Shown here: positions 1 to 8,871 of the stretch, in pieces
Layout of the letters: the number at the start of each line of letters is the position of its first letter
How positions within the stretch are numbered: position 1 is the first letter of the stretch
Assembly: GCF_002256285.1 (NCBI RefSeq)
Contig: NZ_NKJE01000003.1
Span: forward strand, 184,301 to 229,792
Direction: 5' to 3'
Length of the DNA stretch: 45,492 nt
Source of the DNA: Flavobacterium sp. BFFFF1
GTDB lineage: Bacteria > Bacteroidota > Bacteroidia > Flavobacteriales > Flavobacteriaceae
Program-made: the position numbers and the translations under genes
Notes under the pieces: model-generated
Told to the model about the DNA's origin: nothing
The model's input: only the letters and a program-made list of their open reading frames with translations
Databases searched by the model: none

Positions 1-3000
1 TTGTTAACCCTGCAAGCATCTTGATAAATTATCCGGCATTGGTGGATTTTGACAATCTGCTCTCCCCTAACGGAGAATATATCCTTCAGGTCCCTGTAGA
101 TAAAACCATGACATTAATAAATCCCAATGACCAATTACTTGTTGACACCAATTATGATGGGATTTTTGAAAGCGGTATTACACAATTCTCTTCATTTGAA
201 CTCCGTTTCCGGTTAAATGGCGGTATTCCATTGAACGCCGGCGCGGGAACATTTTCAATTCGGTCAAAAGACATCGGTTATTTGATCTTTACCCAAAAAA
301 ATCTCATTGATTCTGGAAATATCAAAGCCAGTTTCAACTTACTGCTATCCTGTTTGCCTAAAGATTCTGATCTCGATGGGATTTTTGACCAGGATGATTT
401 TGACAGTGACAATGACGGAATCCCGGATGCGGTTGAAGCACGGGGCATACTGGCGCAGAGTAGCCCTATCACAGACGCAAACCAAAATGGCATGGATGAT
501 GCTATAGAGCCTGGTCTCGGGCAGCTTGATTCTGATGCGGATGGTGTACCGGATTTTTATGATCTTGACAGTGATAACGACGGTATTTCTGATCTTATTG
601 AATCCGGGGCCGGAGCTGCCGATGCCAATAATGATGGCGTTATAGACGGTGTTCCTGCAAACTTCGGAGCAAATGGCTATTTAAATACGCTGGAAACTGC
701 TCTGGACAACGGCATTCTTAACTTTAGCATCGCAAATACAGATGGGCTGGACGAGATTCCAAATGCAATATCTAAAGACAGCGACAACGATGGCTGTAAT
801 GATGTGATTGAAGCAGGTTTTACCGATCCGGATGGCGATGGAAAACTCGGCAGCGCCCCAGTTTCTGTGAATCCAAATAATGGACTGGTGACTTCCGGTT
901 CCGATGGAAACACGGCTCCTGTAAATAACAATTACACCACAGCGGCTCCCATTATCATTAATAGCCAGCCCGAAGCACAGACGGGATGTGAGGCATTGCA
1001 GGTTGTTTATACAATCGATACTACTCCGGTAGATGGATACCAATGGCAGGTAAGTACGGATGAAGTAAGTTACACCAATTTGGTCAACAACACCCAATAT
1101 ACAGGCGTGAATAGTATTTCATTGACGGTTGGCATGCTAAACCCGACAATGTCCGGCTATCGTTATCGCGTGGTACTAAGCAAGACTGGTAACACTTGTG
1201 GACTCGCGTCAGAAGCTGCCACACTGACGGTACTGCCAAGACCCACAGTTCCAGCAACAATCAACTTGGTACAATGTGACGACGATGCAGATGGCTTGTC
1301 AGACTTTAATTTGAGACAAAAAGAAAGTCAGATTTCTACGAATGCTGCCAATGAAACATTTAGCTATTTTAAAACACAGGCAGCAGCTGAAACAAATGAC
1401 AGTACCCAACAAATCACGAACGAACTCGCGTACAACAACACCGATGGAAACACAGTTTGGGTTCGGGTGCAGAATAATGATGGCTGTTACAACGTTACCC
1501 GCATGAACCTGATTGTTTCCTTTACCCAGATTCCACCCGGAACGCTCTGGACCTTTTCAGAATGTGATGATTTTGTTGACACGGTTAATGATGACCGCGA
1601 TGGGATTACAACTTTCAATTTCAGCAGCGTGAATACGAATATTAATGCTTTACTGGGAAACAGCGCCGCCTACACAATCAAATATTTCCGTAATGAAGTC
1701 GACGCATTGGCAGAAACCGATGCCTCGGGAAATTCGCTGGCCATCGCTGACATTTCAAATTATCGGAATATCGGTCTCCCAAATGAGCAATTCGTTTGGG
1801 TAAGGGTTGAAAGTAACGCGGACAATGCCTGTTACGGACTTGGACCTTACGTGAAGCTGACTGTAGAGGCGCTTCCAGTTCCAAATCCGGTTGCCGTTCA
1901 GCGCCAATGTGACAGGGATCCGTCCGATGCCGCTGTAGATTTTGATTTCGATACTTCAAATATCCAATCTATGATCCTCAATGGACAGTCCGCGGTTAGT
2001 GTTGCATATTTTGACCAAAATAACAATCCATTACCAAGTCCGTTACCGAATCCATTCAGAACAGCAACACAAAATATTAAGGTGGTGCTGACCAATGATA
2101 ATGGCAAACAATGTACGGATGAGATGACCATCCGGTTTGTCGTGGATGCAAAACCGGTGGCAAACCCTGTAACTGTTGCTCCTGTCTGTGATGACGAGCC
2201 GGACGATACCGACGGTCTTTACAGTTTCGATACTTCAACTATTCAGGCTGACCTGCTCCAGGGACAAAGCGGCTTCAATGTAAAGTATATTGACGGAAAC
2301 GGTACGCCACTGGCGAGTCCTTTGCCAAACCCATTCCTAAGCCCGACGCAAAACATCACAGCCGTAGTCGAAAACCCGATAAATACGACATGTGCCGCAT
2401 CTACCGTAATCACATTTACGGTGAATCAGTTGCCGGAAATACTGGATGACAACGCCGAAATCATTTGTAGCGGAATCATTAATGAGTCCGTAACATTGTA
2501 TGCCGGTCTCGCCAACGGAAATCCAAACAGCTTTACGTATGAATGGAGCCGCAATGGTGTGGTAATCCCAAACGAAACCAGGAACGAGCTTACTGTTAAC
2601 CTTGATGGTGTATACACCACATTGGTTACAAATAAACTCACGGGCTGTTCAAGAACCCGCACGAATACAGTGACCTATTCACAGATTGCCACCATAACTT
2701 CAGTCGACATCAATGACCTGGTTCCGGAAAATAGTATTAATATTAACGTAACCGGGGCCGGAATCTATGAGTATAGCCTTGACAATCCTGTAGGTCCTTT
2801 TCAGGATAGTCCATTCTTTGAAAACGTTTCCGCCGGCTTCCACGAAATTTTTGTAAATGACAAAAATGGCTGCGGACAGGTAAAGCAAACCATATCGGTC
2901 GTCGGTGCCCCATTATTCTTTACACCCAACGGCGATGGATACAATGACTACTGGAAAATTAAAGGCGTAAATGCCGTCTATCATAAAAATACTGTCGTCT

Positions 3001-3167
3001 ATATATTTGACAGATATGGAAAATTACTCAAAGAAATTCCTTCAGGTGTTGAGATTGGGTGGGATGGATTGCTCAATGGTAACCCGCTACCTGCCGATGA
3101 CTACTGGTTCGTCATTAACCTTGATGACGGCAGAACGGCAAAGGGCCATTTTACGCTCAAAAGATAA
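1..3167 (+). CDS. T9SS type-B sorted surface protein, 5'-truncated by the window edge
   Basis: The reading frame is open from base 3 with no stop upstream of the first internal start-like codon, so the true N-terminus and signal peptide lie outside the window. About 1050 residues remain. Roughly residues 112-270 carry Asp-rich calcium-binding thrombospondin type-3-like repeats (DSDNDGIPD, DSDADGVPD, DSDNDGCND). The middle has several Ig/PKD-like repeats, each with an 'xQCDDD..DG...F' signature and an 'LPxPNPV' linker. The last ~90 residues form the gliding-motility-associated C-terminal domain: FFTPNGDGYNDYW, then IFDRYGKLL, GWDG, DDYW and a terminal KGHFTLKR. In this family that domain directs type-B export by the type IX secretion system and attachment to the cell surface. 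The protein is probably an adhesin or matrix component. A paralogue starts 12 bases downstream, suggesting co-transcription. Confidence 0.9.
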   Translation, partial: VNPASILINYPALVDFDNLLSPNGEYILQVPVDKTMTLINPNDQLLVDTNYDGIFESGITQFSSFELRFRLNGGIPLNAGAGTFSIRSKDIGYLIFTQKNLIDSGNIKASFNLLLSCLPKDSDLDGIFDQDDFDSDNDGIPDAVEARGILAQSSPITDANQNGMDDAIEPGLGQLDSDADGVPDFYDLDSDNDGISDLIESGAGAADANNDGVIDGVPANFGANGYLNTLETALDNGILNFSIANTDGLDEIPNAISKDSDNDGCNDVIEAGFTDPDGDGKLGSAPVSVNPNNGLVTSGSDGNTAPVNNNYTTAAPIIINSQPEAQTGCEALQVVYTIDTTPVDGYQWQVSTDEVSYTNLVNNTQYTGVNSISLTVGMLNPTMSGYRYRVVLSKTGNTCGLASEAATLTVLPRPTVPATINLVQCDDDADGLSDFNLRQKESQISTNAANETFSYFKTQAAAETNDSTQQITNELAYNNTDGNTVWVRVQNNDGCYNVTRMNLIVSFTQIPPGTLWTFSECDDFVDTVNDDRDGITTFNFSSVNTNINALLGNSAAYTIKYFRNEVDALAETDASGNSLAIADISNYRNIGLPNEQFVWVRVESNADNACYGLGPYVKLTVEALPVPNPVAVQRQCDRDPSDAAVDFDFDTSNIQSMILNGQSAVSVAYFDQNNNPLPSPLPNPFRTATQNIKVVLTNDNGKQCTDEMTIRFVVDAKPVANPVTVAPVCDDEPDDTDGLYSFDTSTIQADLLQGQSGFNVKYIDGNGTPLASPLPNPFLSPTQNITAVVENPINTTCAASTVITFTVNQLPEILDDNAEIICSGIINESVTLYAGLANGNPNSFTYEWSRNGVVIPNETRNELTVNLDGVYTTLVTNKLTGCSRTRTNTVTYSQIATITSVDINDLVPENSININVTGAGIYEYSLDNPVGPFQDSPFFENVSAGFHEIFVNDKNGCGQVKQTISVVGAPLFFTPNGDGYNDYWKIKGVNAVYHKNTVVYIFDRYGKLLKEIPSGVEIGWDGLLNGNPLPADDYWFVINLDDGRTAKGHFTLKR

Positions 3168-3179
3168 GTTTGCCCGACC

Positions 3180-4574
3180 ATGAAAAGCCTGTCTATATTA
3201 GTGCTATTTTTTTTACTATCCGTTAACACCCTTTTTTCTCAAAGTGATTGTGTCGATGCCATTGTGGTTTGCGGAAATTCAGGTTTCAGCGGGCTCACCG
3301 TGAGTGGCCCCGGAAATCAGGAGCTCAATAACAATGTTACCTGCGGGAGCTCCGAAAATAACAGCATCTGGTTGCGGCTCGATATTAGTACCACTGGCAC
3401 GCTCGGCTTTGAACTCATCCCCGAAAGCAATAGTATCAATGAGGATTTTGATTTTTTTATTTTTGGCCCAAACCCCACTTGCAGCAACCTGGGTGCAACA
3501 ATCCGTTGCTCAACTACCAATCCAGCTTCGATCAATCAATCCGATAATCACACTGGTCTTAATAGTAGTGAATCAGATACTTCAGAAGGGCCTGGTGCAG
3601 GCGGAAACAGCTTTCTTAGTATACTTAATGTAACCGCGGGGCAATTTTATTATCTCGTAATCGACCGTCCTGTGGGCAACAGTAATTTTTCCATTCAATG
3701 GACCGGAACCGCGAGTTTTAATACGCCACCTAGTTTCGAATTGCCCAGCGGTGTCGACAACCTCAACTTAAGGCAGTGTGATGTTGACGGAATTCCCGAT
3801 AATTCCAGTGCATTTGACCTGACACAAAATACGCCGCTGATTATCGGGACACAAACCAACGTAACCGTAACGTATTATACCAACCAAAATGACGCTATTG
3901 TGGGCAACAATGCGATTACTGGCCCTACATTTTTCCCTAACACCCAGAATCCCCAAACCATTTTTGCACGGATTGAAAACAACACAACCCACTGTTTTAC
4001 CAACACTGATTTTACCATAGGAATTAATGATGACATTGCTTTTCCTGTCGACTCATTTGCTGTTTGTGATGATGCTGCCGATGGCGATGACACTAATGGA
4101 AAAGCCACATTTAACATGGATGCAGTTACAGCCGGAGTTTTTACAGGAAATGACTTGTCCGGCTTTGACATCAGGTATTATGTGGATCAGGATGATGCAG
4201 ATGCCAATCAGAATCAGCTGCCGCAGTTCTTCAATAACACAATACCATTCCAACAGAGAATCATTATCAAGGCGACGAACGGAACCTGTATCGGCACGCA
4301 CGAAATAAACTTAATCGTCAATCCGCTTCCGGACCGCATCACAGCGGATTACGTGCAATGCGATTACGACGAAAACGCTGATGGCATCAGCCAGTTCAAC
4401 ATCCGTAATGCGGATCGCTTTTTCACAGGAAATCCAGACGTGGAAATTTCCTATTTTGAAGACATGCAACATGTGCAGGACCATCAGTCAGTGGGAGATT
4501 CATTTACGAATGCAACAAATCCACAGACCATTTTGGTACAGCAAACCAATTTGATCACGGGCTGTACGTCGTAA
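3180..4574 (+). CDS. N-terminal part of the frameshifted T9SS type-B protein
   Basis: 464 codons. Residues 1-20 are a typical signal peptide (hydrophobic run ending LFSQ). The next ~150 residues resemble the N-terminal domain common in flavobacterial gliding-motility-associated proteins, with Cys pairs (SDCVDAIVVCG, NVTCGSS) and an 'SIWLRLD' strand. Four Ig-like repeats follow, each opening with a QCD/VCD Asp-rich motif. On its own this product would be exported by Sec but would lack the sorting domain needed for T9SS secretion, so it would be expected to stay periplasmic and non-functional. Confidence 0.75.
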   Translation: MKSLSILVLFFLLSVNTLFSQSDCVDAIVVCGNSGFSGLTVSGPGNQELNNNVTCGSSENNSIWLRLDISTTGTLGFELIPESNSINEDFDFFIFGPNPTCSNLGATIRCSTTNPASINQSDNHTGLNSSESDTSEGPGAGGNSFLSILNVTAGQFYYLVIDRPVGNSNFSIQWTGTASFNTPPSFELPSGVDNLNLRQCDVDGIPDNSSAFDLTQNTPLIIGTQTNVTVTYYTNQNDAIVGNNAITGPTFFPNTQNPQTIFARIENNTTHCFTNTDFTIGINDDIAFPVDSFAVCDDAADGDDTNGKATFNMDAVTAGVFTGNDLSGFDIRYYVDQDDADANQNQLPQFFNNTIPFQQRIIIKATNGTCIGTHEINLIVNPLPDRITADYVQCDYDENADGISQFNIRNADRFFTGNPDVEISYFEDMQHVQDHQSVGDSFTNATNPQTILVQQTNLITGCTS

Positions 4575-4669
4575 ACACCGATGGTATACTGCCCGATATC
4601 GTCCTGCAGGGCTGCGATGTCCAGGGACAGGAAAATGGATTTACGACATTTAACCTAAACAATACCAAT

Positions 4670-5608
4670 GTGGTGCTGTCGCCGGGACAAACCCTACAAT
4701 ATTATCGTACCATAGAAGATGCACTTCTTGAAGCCAATGCGATTACGAACACCACATCATTTCCCAATCCTGTAGCTTACGAAAGTTATGCTTATCTAAG
4801 GGTCGACAATGGCGGGGTAAACTGCGATGTCATCCGCAGGATAAAATTGGTCGTAAATACACTTCCACAAATCGTAGAACATAGCGAAGGTGTAGATTTT
4901 GTGTGCACCAACCTGCCCGACAAATACATCACAATCAATGCTGCGGTACTTGATCCTTTTTTTGGTGATTACGAATATTTATGGCGGTACAATGGCATTC
5001 CGTTTCATATGAACACCTATTCTGTGCAGGTAAATCAGCCAGGAACTTACGAAGTTACAGTTGTAAAACCAACTGGCTGCCGAAAAATCAGGACTATTGA
5101 AGTATCTGCTTCTGTCGATGCAACCATAGCGGCTGTGATTATTGAAGATATTACCGTCGAGAACAATACGGTAACGATAAATCTAAGCGCAGACAGTATT
5201 GGAAACTACGTCTACAGCCTTGACGATGAATTCGGCACTTTCCAGAACAGCCCTTTTTTCGAGAATGTGCCTCCAGGCATCCACACTGCCTATGTACAAG
5301 ACATTAACGGCTGTGGAACCGTGTCAAAAATGGTAGCAGTACTTGGAGTCCCTAAATATTTCACCCCAAACGGTGATGGGATACACGATTTCTGGCGAAT
5401 TGAAGGGGTTGATATTGTTTTCAACAAAGAAACAAAGGTACTGATTTTTGACCGTTTTGGGAAGTTTATCAAAGAGATTGCAACACGAGACACTGCTGGC
5501 TGGGACGGCAGCTATCTTGGCAAGCCGATGCCGTCAGATGATTACTGGTATGTTGTGAATTTTGAAGATGGCAGGACGGCGAAGGGCCATTTTGCATTAA
5601 AAAGATAG
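4670..5608 (+). CDS. C-terminal part of the frameshifted T9SS type-B protein
   Basis: The frame is open from about 4562, but the first in-frame alternative start is GTG at 4670. No signal peptide is present, so this piece cannot be exported independently. It contains part of a repeat, an Ig-like domain ('YLWRYNGIPF'), the conserved 'YVYSLDDEFGTFQNSPFFENV' type module, and the complete type-B sorting domain (KYFTPNGDGIHDFW, IFDRFGKFI, GWDG, DDYWYV, KGHFALKR). The last two modules closely resemble those of the upstream gene, indicating tandem duplication of an ancestral adhesin gene. Confidence 0.75.
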   Translation: MVLSPGQTLQYYRTIEDALLEANAITNTTSFPNPVAYESYAYLRVDNGGVNCDVIRRIKLVVNTLPQIVEHSEGVDFVCTNLPDKYITINAAVLDPFFGDYEYLWRYNGIPFHMNTYSVQVNQPGTYEVTVVKPTGCRKIRTIEVSASVDATIAAVIIEDITVENNTVTINLSADSIGNYVYSLDDEFGTFQNSPFFENVPPGIHTAYVQDINGCGTVSKMVAVLGVPKYFTPNGDGIHDFWRIEGVDIVFNKETKVLIFDRFGKFIKEIATRDTAGWDGSYLGKPMPSDDYWYVVNFEDGRTAKGHFALKR

Positions 5609-5627
5609 TAAAAACCTACGTTACACC

Positions 5628-6536
5628 ATGAAAAAGATTGCTATCGTGTTATCTATTATATCATTCACGCTGAAGGCGCAACCGAAAGTTTCCACTGGCG
5701 CAATCAGGCATTTTGAGGATTTTAAGTCGGAGCTTGTTACTCCAAGAAACGTCGACGTCTGGCTTCCGGATGGGTACTCCTCCAATGAAAAATATGAAGT
5801 GCTTTACATGCACGACGGGCAGAATCTTTATGATGCTCCCGCAAACTGGAACAAACAGGCTTGGGAGGCCGATTCAATCTCCGGGAAACTCATCAGGGAA
5901 AACAAAACCAGGAAATTTATCATCGTGGGTATTTCGAATATTCCGTTGCAGCGTTTCAGCAACTATTTTCCGCAAAAGGCTTTTGAATCGCTGACCAGGA
6001 AAACGCAGGATTCATTGTATGCTTTGGAATGGAATGGTACAAAACTTTTTTCGGGGGCGGTTAGTTCTGACGCTTATCTTAAGTTCATTGTATCAGAACT
6101 AAAACCGTTCATTGACAAGAACTTTTCTGTCTACCCTGATCAAAAACACACTTTTATAGCAGGCTCAAGTATGGGTGGACTAATATCCATGTATGCCGTG
6201 TGCGAATATCCAAATATATTTGGTGGTGCGGCGTGCCTATCGACACATTGGCCGGGAACTTTTGAGAAAAACAACAACCCAATTCCAGCCGCCTTTTTTA
6301 ACTACCTTAAAAATCATTTGCCAAATCCTGCATCGAACCGTTTCTATTTTGACTACGGCGACCAAACCCTTGACGCACTTTACCCGCCGCTTCAGGCTAA
6401 AGCTGACGAAGTGATGAAATTGAATGGGTTTAACGAAGTGAACTGGATTACAAAATACTATCCGGGAGCCGACCATTCTGAAAATTCCTGGCAAAAAAGA
6501 TTCGAAATTCCGTTGGTTTTCTTGCTTGGAAAATAA
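5628..6536 (+). CDS. secreted alpha/beta-hydrolase, esterase-D/enterochelin-esterase type
   Basis: 302 residues with a short N-terminal signal sequence (hydrophobic residues 4-16, then KAQ). The protein has the putative-esterase fold seen in enterochelin esterase and feruloyl-esterase relatives: VDVWLPDGY near 42-50, YMHDGQNLYD near 60-69, and the nucleophile elbow G-S-S-M-G at 179-183 with Ser181. The likely acid is in 'FDYGDQT' (about 241-247) and the likely catalytic His is His283 in 'GADHSE'. The substrate cannot be assigned. It starts 19 bases after the frameshifted adhesin gene and may share its transcript. Length is normal for the family and no key residue is missing. Confidence 0.85.
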   Translation: MKKIAIVLSIISFTLKAQPKVSTGAIRHFEDFKSELVTPRNVDVWLPDGYSSNEKYEVLYMHDGQNLYDAPANWNKQAWEADSISGKLIRENKTRKFIIVGISNIPLQRFSNYFPQKAFESLTRKTQDSLYALEWNGTKLFSGAVSSDAYLKFIVSELKPFIDKNFSVYPDQKHTFIAGSSMGGLISMYAVCEYPNIFGGAACLSTHWPGTFEKNNNPIPAAFFNYLKNHLPNPASNRFYFDYGDQTLDALYPPLQAKADEVMKLNGFNEVNWITKYYPGADHSENSWQKRFEIPLVFLLGK

Positions 6537-6583
6537 TGTTGCGCTGGATGCCTTTTCAGTGAGTAGATTTACCAAACTGATAT

Positions 6584-7207
6584 TTAAACTTCATTTTCGG
6601 TTGGTTGGCCATTCATCTCATCCCGTATACGCTCCAAATACCGATTGTGTACTACGACCGTCCCCGCTATAAAATCGTGTGTCGCCCTTTTCCGTGGATT
6701 GGAAAGTAACACAATCAACCCGGCAATCACCCATAACGCAATCAACCATGAAGACAGTTGAAAAAGACCGGGCGACATTGACGTGAGGTATTCATTTTTA
6801 TCCAAAAAGCCCAAACCCTCATATTCGTCCCAGTCCATCAACCGAATCGCATTGATGGTGATTGCTTCAGTGAGAAGGCTAAACAAAAACATTACGAGAT
6901 ACCGTAAATAAGATTCCTTCCATAATATTGGCTGTCCATCCAGCCTGATAATCTTAATTTCCAATATCATCTTCCCAGGTGTTGCACCAAATCGCTTTGG
7001 CAGGTAAATATTGTATATCAATACTGCTATCAAATTAATAAAGGCAGCAAGCAAATACAGATCCAATCCCATCGTCTTCATAAACATTACCACCAGTGTT
7101 ACCGGGCTCAATATAAGGCCATCGAGGAGGATTGCGGCAATTCTGGGGCCAAACCCAGCGTAGATATTGCCGTGAACACCATTAAGGTTTAGTGGAATTT
7201 GTTTCAT
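6584..7207 (-). CDS. RDD family membrane protein
   Basis: 207 residues. The RDD signature is visible: Arg22 and Asp29 in 'FGPRIAAILLDG' at the start of the first membrane helix, and a C-terminal 'RATHDFIAGTVVV' (about 174-186). Hydrophobic segments lie at about 23-44, 50-69, 101-120 and 151-170. The motif 'RFGATPGKMILEIKII' between helices 2 and 3 is typical of the family. RDD proteins are mostly uncharacterised; some relatives have been linked to ion transport, which cannot be inferred here. The gene converges on the esterase gene with a 47-base gap and no clear terminator. Confidence 0.85.
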   Translation of the reverse strand: MKQIPLNLNGVHGNIYAGFGPRIAAILLDGLILSPVTLVVMFMKTMGLDLYLLAAFINLIAVLIYNIYLPKRFGATPGKMILEIKIIRLDGQPILWKESYLRYLVMFLFSLLTEAITINAIRLMDWDEYEGLGFLDKNEYLTSMSPGLFQLSSWLIALWVIAGLIVLLSNPRKRATHDFIAGTVVVHNRYLERIRDEMNGQPTENEV

Positions 7208-7350
7208 TTTTTTAATTATTTCAAGGTTATCGATTGACTATTTAAAATAGCATTGCAAATCTCATCATTTGTTTGGTTTTCAGCCTAAACAAGAGTACCG
7301 ATTTTATAATTTTTCATTGCAGGAAATGCACAGGATTAGACGTCATTACC

Positions 7351-7878
7351 TTATTTTTCGAGATTCTTCTTGATGTTAACCAAGTTTTGCTCGTACGCAT
7401 CACCGACAAATTTTTTACCAATCAATGACATCAACCGACCGATCGGGTAAGCACCATGTCCGTAAAACGTGCAGGTGATATTTGAGTTGTTCGCATCAAC
7501 TGCGTCCACAATCATTGAGGCTTTGGCTTGGTCCGCCATCGGTTTAATAAAATTTAGATCGACCTCAATCTTATCGCTGCTAACTGCTGTGATGGTTTGG
7601 CTGCCTTCTCCCATTTTTTCACTTTTCCAGGCTGAAGACGAACCAACGGTGCCATCTACGCCGGTATAGGTGACTTGAATTTTGGGATCTTCCATCACCC
7701 AAACGCTATATTGTTCCTGATTTTTTAAGGATTTTACATAGTCAAACACTTCCTGTTTGGGCCGGTTTACAGTCGACATTCTCGTCACCGTATAATCCGC
7801 AGGAATAAAAATGGCAACAATTAACAACAATACAATAAGTACAACAATGCCAATTAGAATCTTCTTTACTATTTTCAT
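7351..7878 (-). CDS. SRPBCC (polyketide cyclase/START-like) family protein
   Basis: 175 residues. An N-terminal hydrophobic helix (about 7-26) anchors the protein in the membrane or acts as an uncleaved signal. It is followed by a START-like helix-grip domain beginning at 'VNRPKQEVFDYVKSLKNQEQYSVWV', a form typical of the polyketide-cyclase-2/SRPBCC family, with strands 'GSSSAWKSEKMGEGSQTI' and the C-terminal long helix. Such domains bind hydrophobic ligands, but the ligand is unknown. The gene lies 143 bases upstream of the RDD gene on the same strand, so co-transcription is possible but not certain. Confidence 0.82.
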   Translation of the reverse strand: MKIVKKILIGIVVLIVLLLIVAIFIPADYTVTRMSTVNRPKQEVFDYVKSLKNQEQYSVWVMEDPKIQVTYTGVDGTVGSSSAWKSEKMGEGSQTITAVSSDKIEVDLNFIKPMADQAKASMIVDAVDANNSNITCTFYGHGAYPIGRLMSLIGKKFVGDAYEQNLVNIKKNLEK

Positions 7879-8005
7879 AAAAATTTGGTATTGGTTCGGT
7901 ATTTCTCTTTACTAAAGTAATAAAAAATGGATTGGCTTTATTTAAAATGATTGCTATTTTGGATTTCCGGCGCTCCTATTGCTCAATTACTGGCTGTTTT
8001 TTAAT

Positions 8006-8013
8006 TAACTTTG
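8006..8013 (+). promoter_or_regulatory. Bacteroidota -7 element (TAACTTTG) before dapD
   Basis: TAACTTTG matches the TAnnTTTG consensus and lies 34 bases before the dapD start. A TTG at 7979-7981 is 24 bases upstream, slightly beyond the usual 17-23 spacing, so the -33 assignment is weak. Confidence 0.55.
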
Positions 8014-8047
8014 ACACTTTAAAATGACCAAAATTCAAGTTTAAAAC

Positions 8048-8863
8048 ATGACTGCACTTCAAAAAACGATCGAAAACGCCTGGAATGACCGCGCTTTACT
8101 CCAAAACACTGATACTATAAATGCGATCCGCGAAGTTGTCGATCTGCTTGACGCGGGAACACTGCGCGTCGCTGAACCTACGGCAAACGGCTGGCAGGTG
8201 AACGAGTGGGTAAAGAAGGCCGTTGTAATGTACTTCCCAATCCAAAAAATGGAGACGCTCGAGGCAGGAATCTTTGAATATCATGACAAAATTCCGTTGA
8301 AGCGCCACTACGCCGAAAAAGGAATCCGGGTGGTACCGAACGCCGTAGCGAGGCATGGAGCGTACATTTCAAAAGGAGTAATCCTAATGCCCAGCTACGT
8401 CAATATCGGCGCGTATGTCGATGAAGGCACTATGGTCGACACCTGGGCTACCGTCGGGAGTTGTGCACAAATAGGCAAAAATGTCCATCTAAGCGGTGGC
8501 GTTGGAATCGGCGGAGTACTGGAACCTTTGCAGGCCGCACCTGTAATTATTGAGGACGGCGCTTTTATCGGCTCAAGGTGTATTGTTGTGGAAGGCGTTC
8601 GTGTGGAAACTGAAGCAGTGCTTGGTGCGAATGTCTGCCTGACCGCGTCCACAAAGATTATCGATGTAACCGGCGACACACCTGTTGAGATGAAAGGTGT
8701 GGTGCCAGCACGATCGGTCGTTATCCCCGGCAGCTATACCAAAAAATTCCCAGCTGGAGCATACCAGGTCCCATGTGCATTGATCATTGGTAAAAGAAAA
8801 CCTTCAACGGATTTAAAGACCAGTTTAAATGACGCGCTTCGGGAATATGACGTGGCTGTCTAA
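8048..8863 (+). CDS. dapD: 2,3,4,5-tetrahydropyridine-2,6-dicarboxylate N-succinyltransferase
   Basis: 271 residues, the normal length for DapD. The enzyme transfers succinyl from succinyl-CoA to tetrahydrodipicolinate in the succinylase branch of lysine/diaminopimelate synthesis and so supplies peptidoglycan precursors; it acts in the cytosol. The N-terminal helical domain (1-100) precedes a left-handed beta-helix of hexapeptide repeats (about 105-205), seen as 'VNIGAYVDEGTMVDTWATVGSCAQIG' style turns. The signature 'GGVGIGGVLEP' (150-160) and 'GSRCIVVEGV' are diagnostic. The start is the ATG 34 bases after a -7 box. A glycosyltransferase gene follows after 8 bases. Confidence 0.97.
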   Translation: MTALQKTIENAWNDRALLQNTDTINAIREVVDLLDAGTLRVAEPTANGWQVNEWVKKAVVMYFPIQKMETLEAGIFEYHDKIPLKRHYAEKGIRVVPNAVARHGAYISKGVILMPSYVNIGAYVDEGTMVDTWATVGSCAQIGKNVHLSGGVGIGGVLEPLQAAPVIIEDGAFIGSRCIVVEGVRVETEAVLGANVCLTASTKIIDVTGDTPVEMKGVVPARSVVIPGSYTKKFPAGAYQVPCALIIGKRKPSTDLKTSLNDALREYDVAV

Positions 8864-8871
8864 GTAATTTT

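Larger units (their letters stand above)
3180..5608 (+). pseudogene. T9SS type-B surface protein gene interrupted by a frameshift
   Basis: Two consecutive frames together encode one protein of about 810 residues. The first frame (3180-4574) has a start, a signal peptide and repeats, and stops abruptly after TGCTS. The second frame is open through the stop region, reads VVNTDGILPDIVLQGCD immediately after it, and runs to 5608, ending in a complete gliding-motility-associated C-terminal sorting domain. The continuation matches the repeat pattern of the upstream domains ('LIVNPLPD...YVQCD'), so the break is inside a repeat. Restoring about one base near 4571 (TCG-GTA instead of TCG-TAA) rejoins the frames; a slightly larger out-of-frame deletion is also possible. 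The cause is either a genuine inactivating mutation or phase switch, or a sequencing error. No slippery heptamer is visible, so programmed frameshifting is unlikely. Confidence 0.8.

Noticed and set aside
4560..4580. Programmed -1 ribosomal frameshifting in the second adhesin
   Set aside because: The bases before the stop (ACG TCG TAA) contain no X-XXY-YYZ slippery heptamer and no strong downstream stem was seen, so mutation or sequencing error is more likely.
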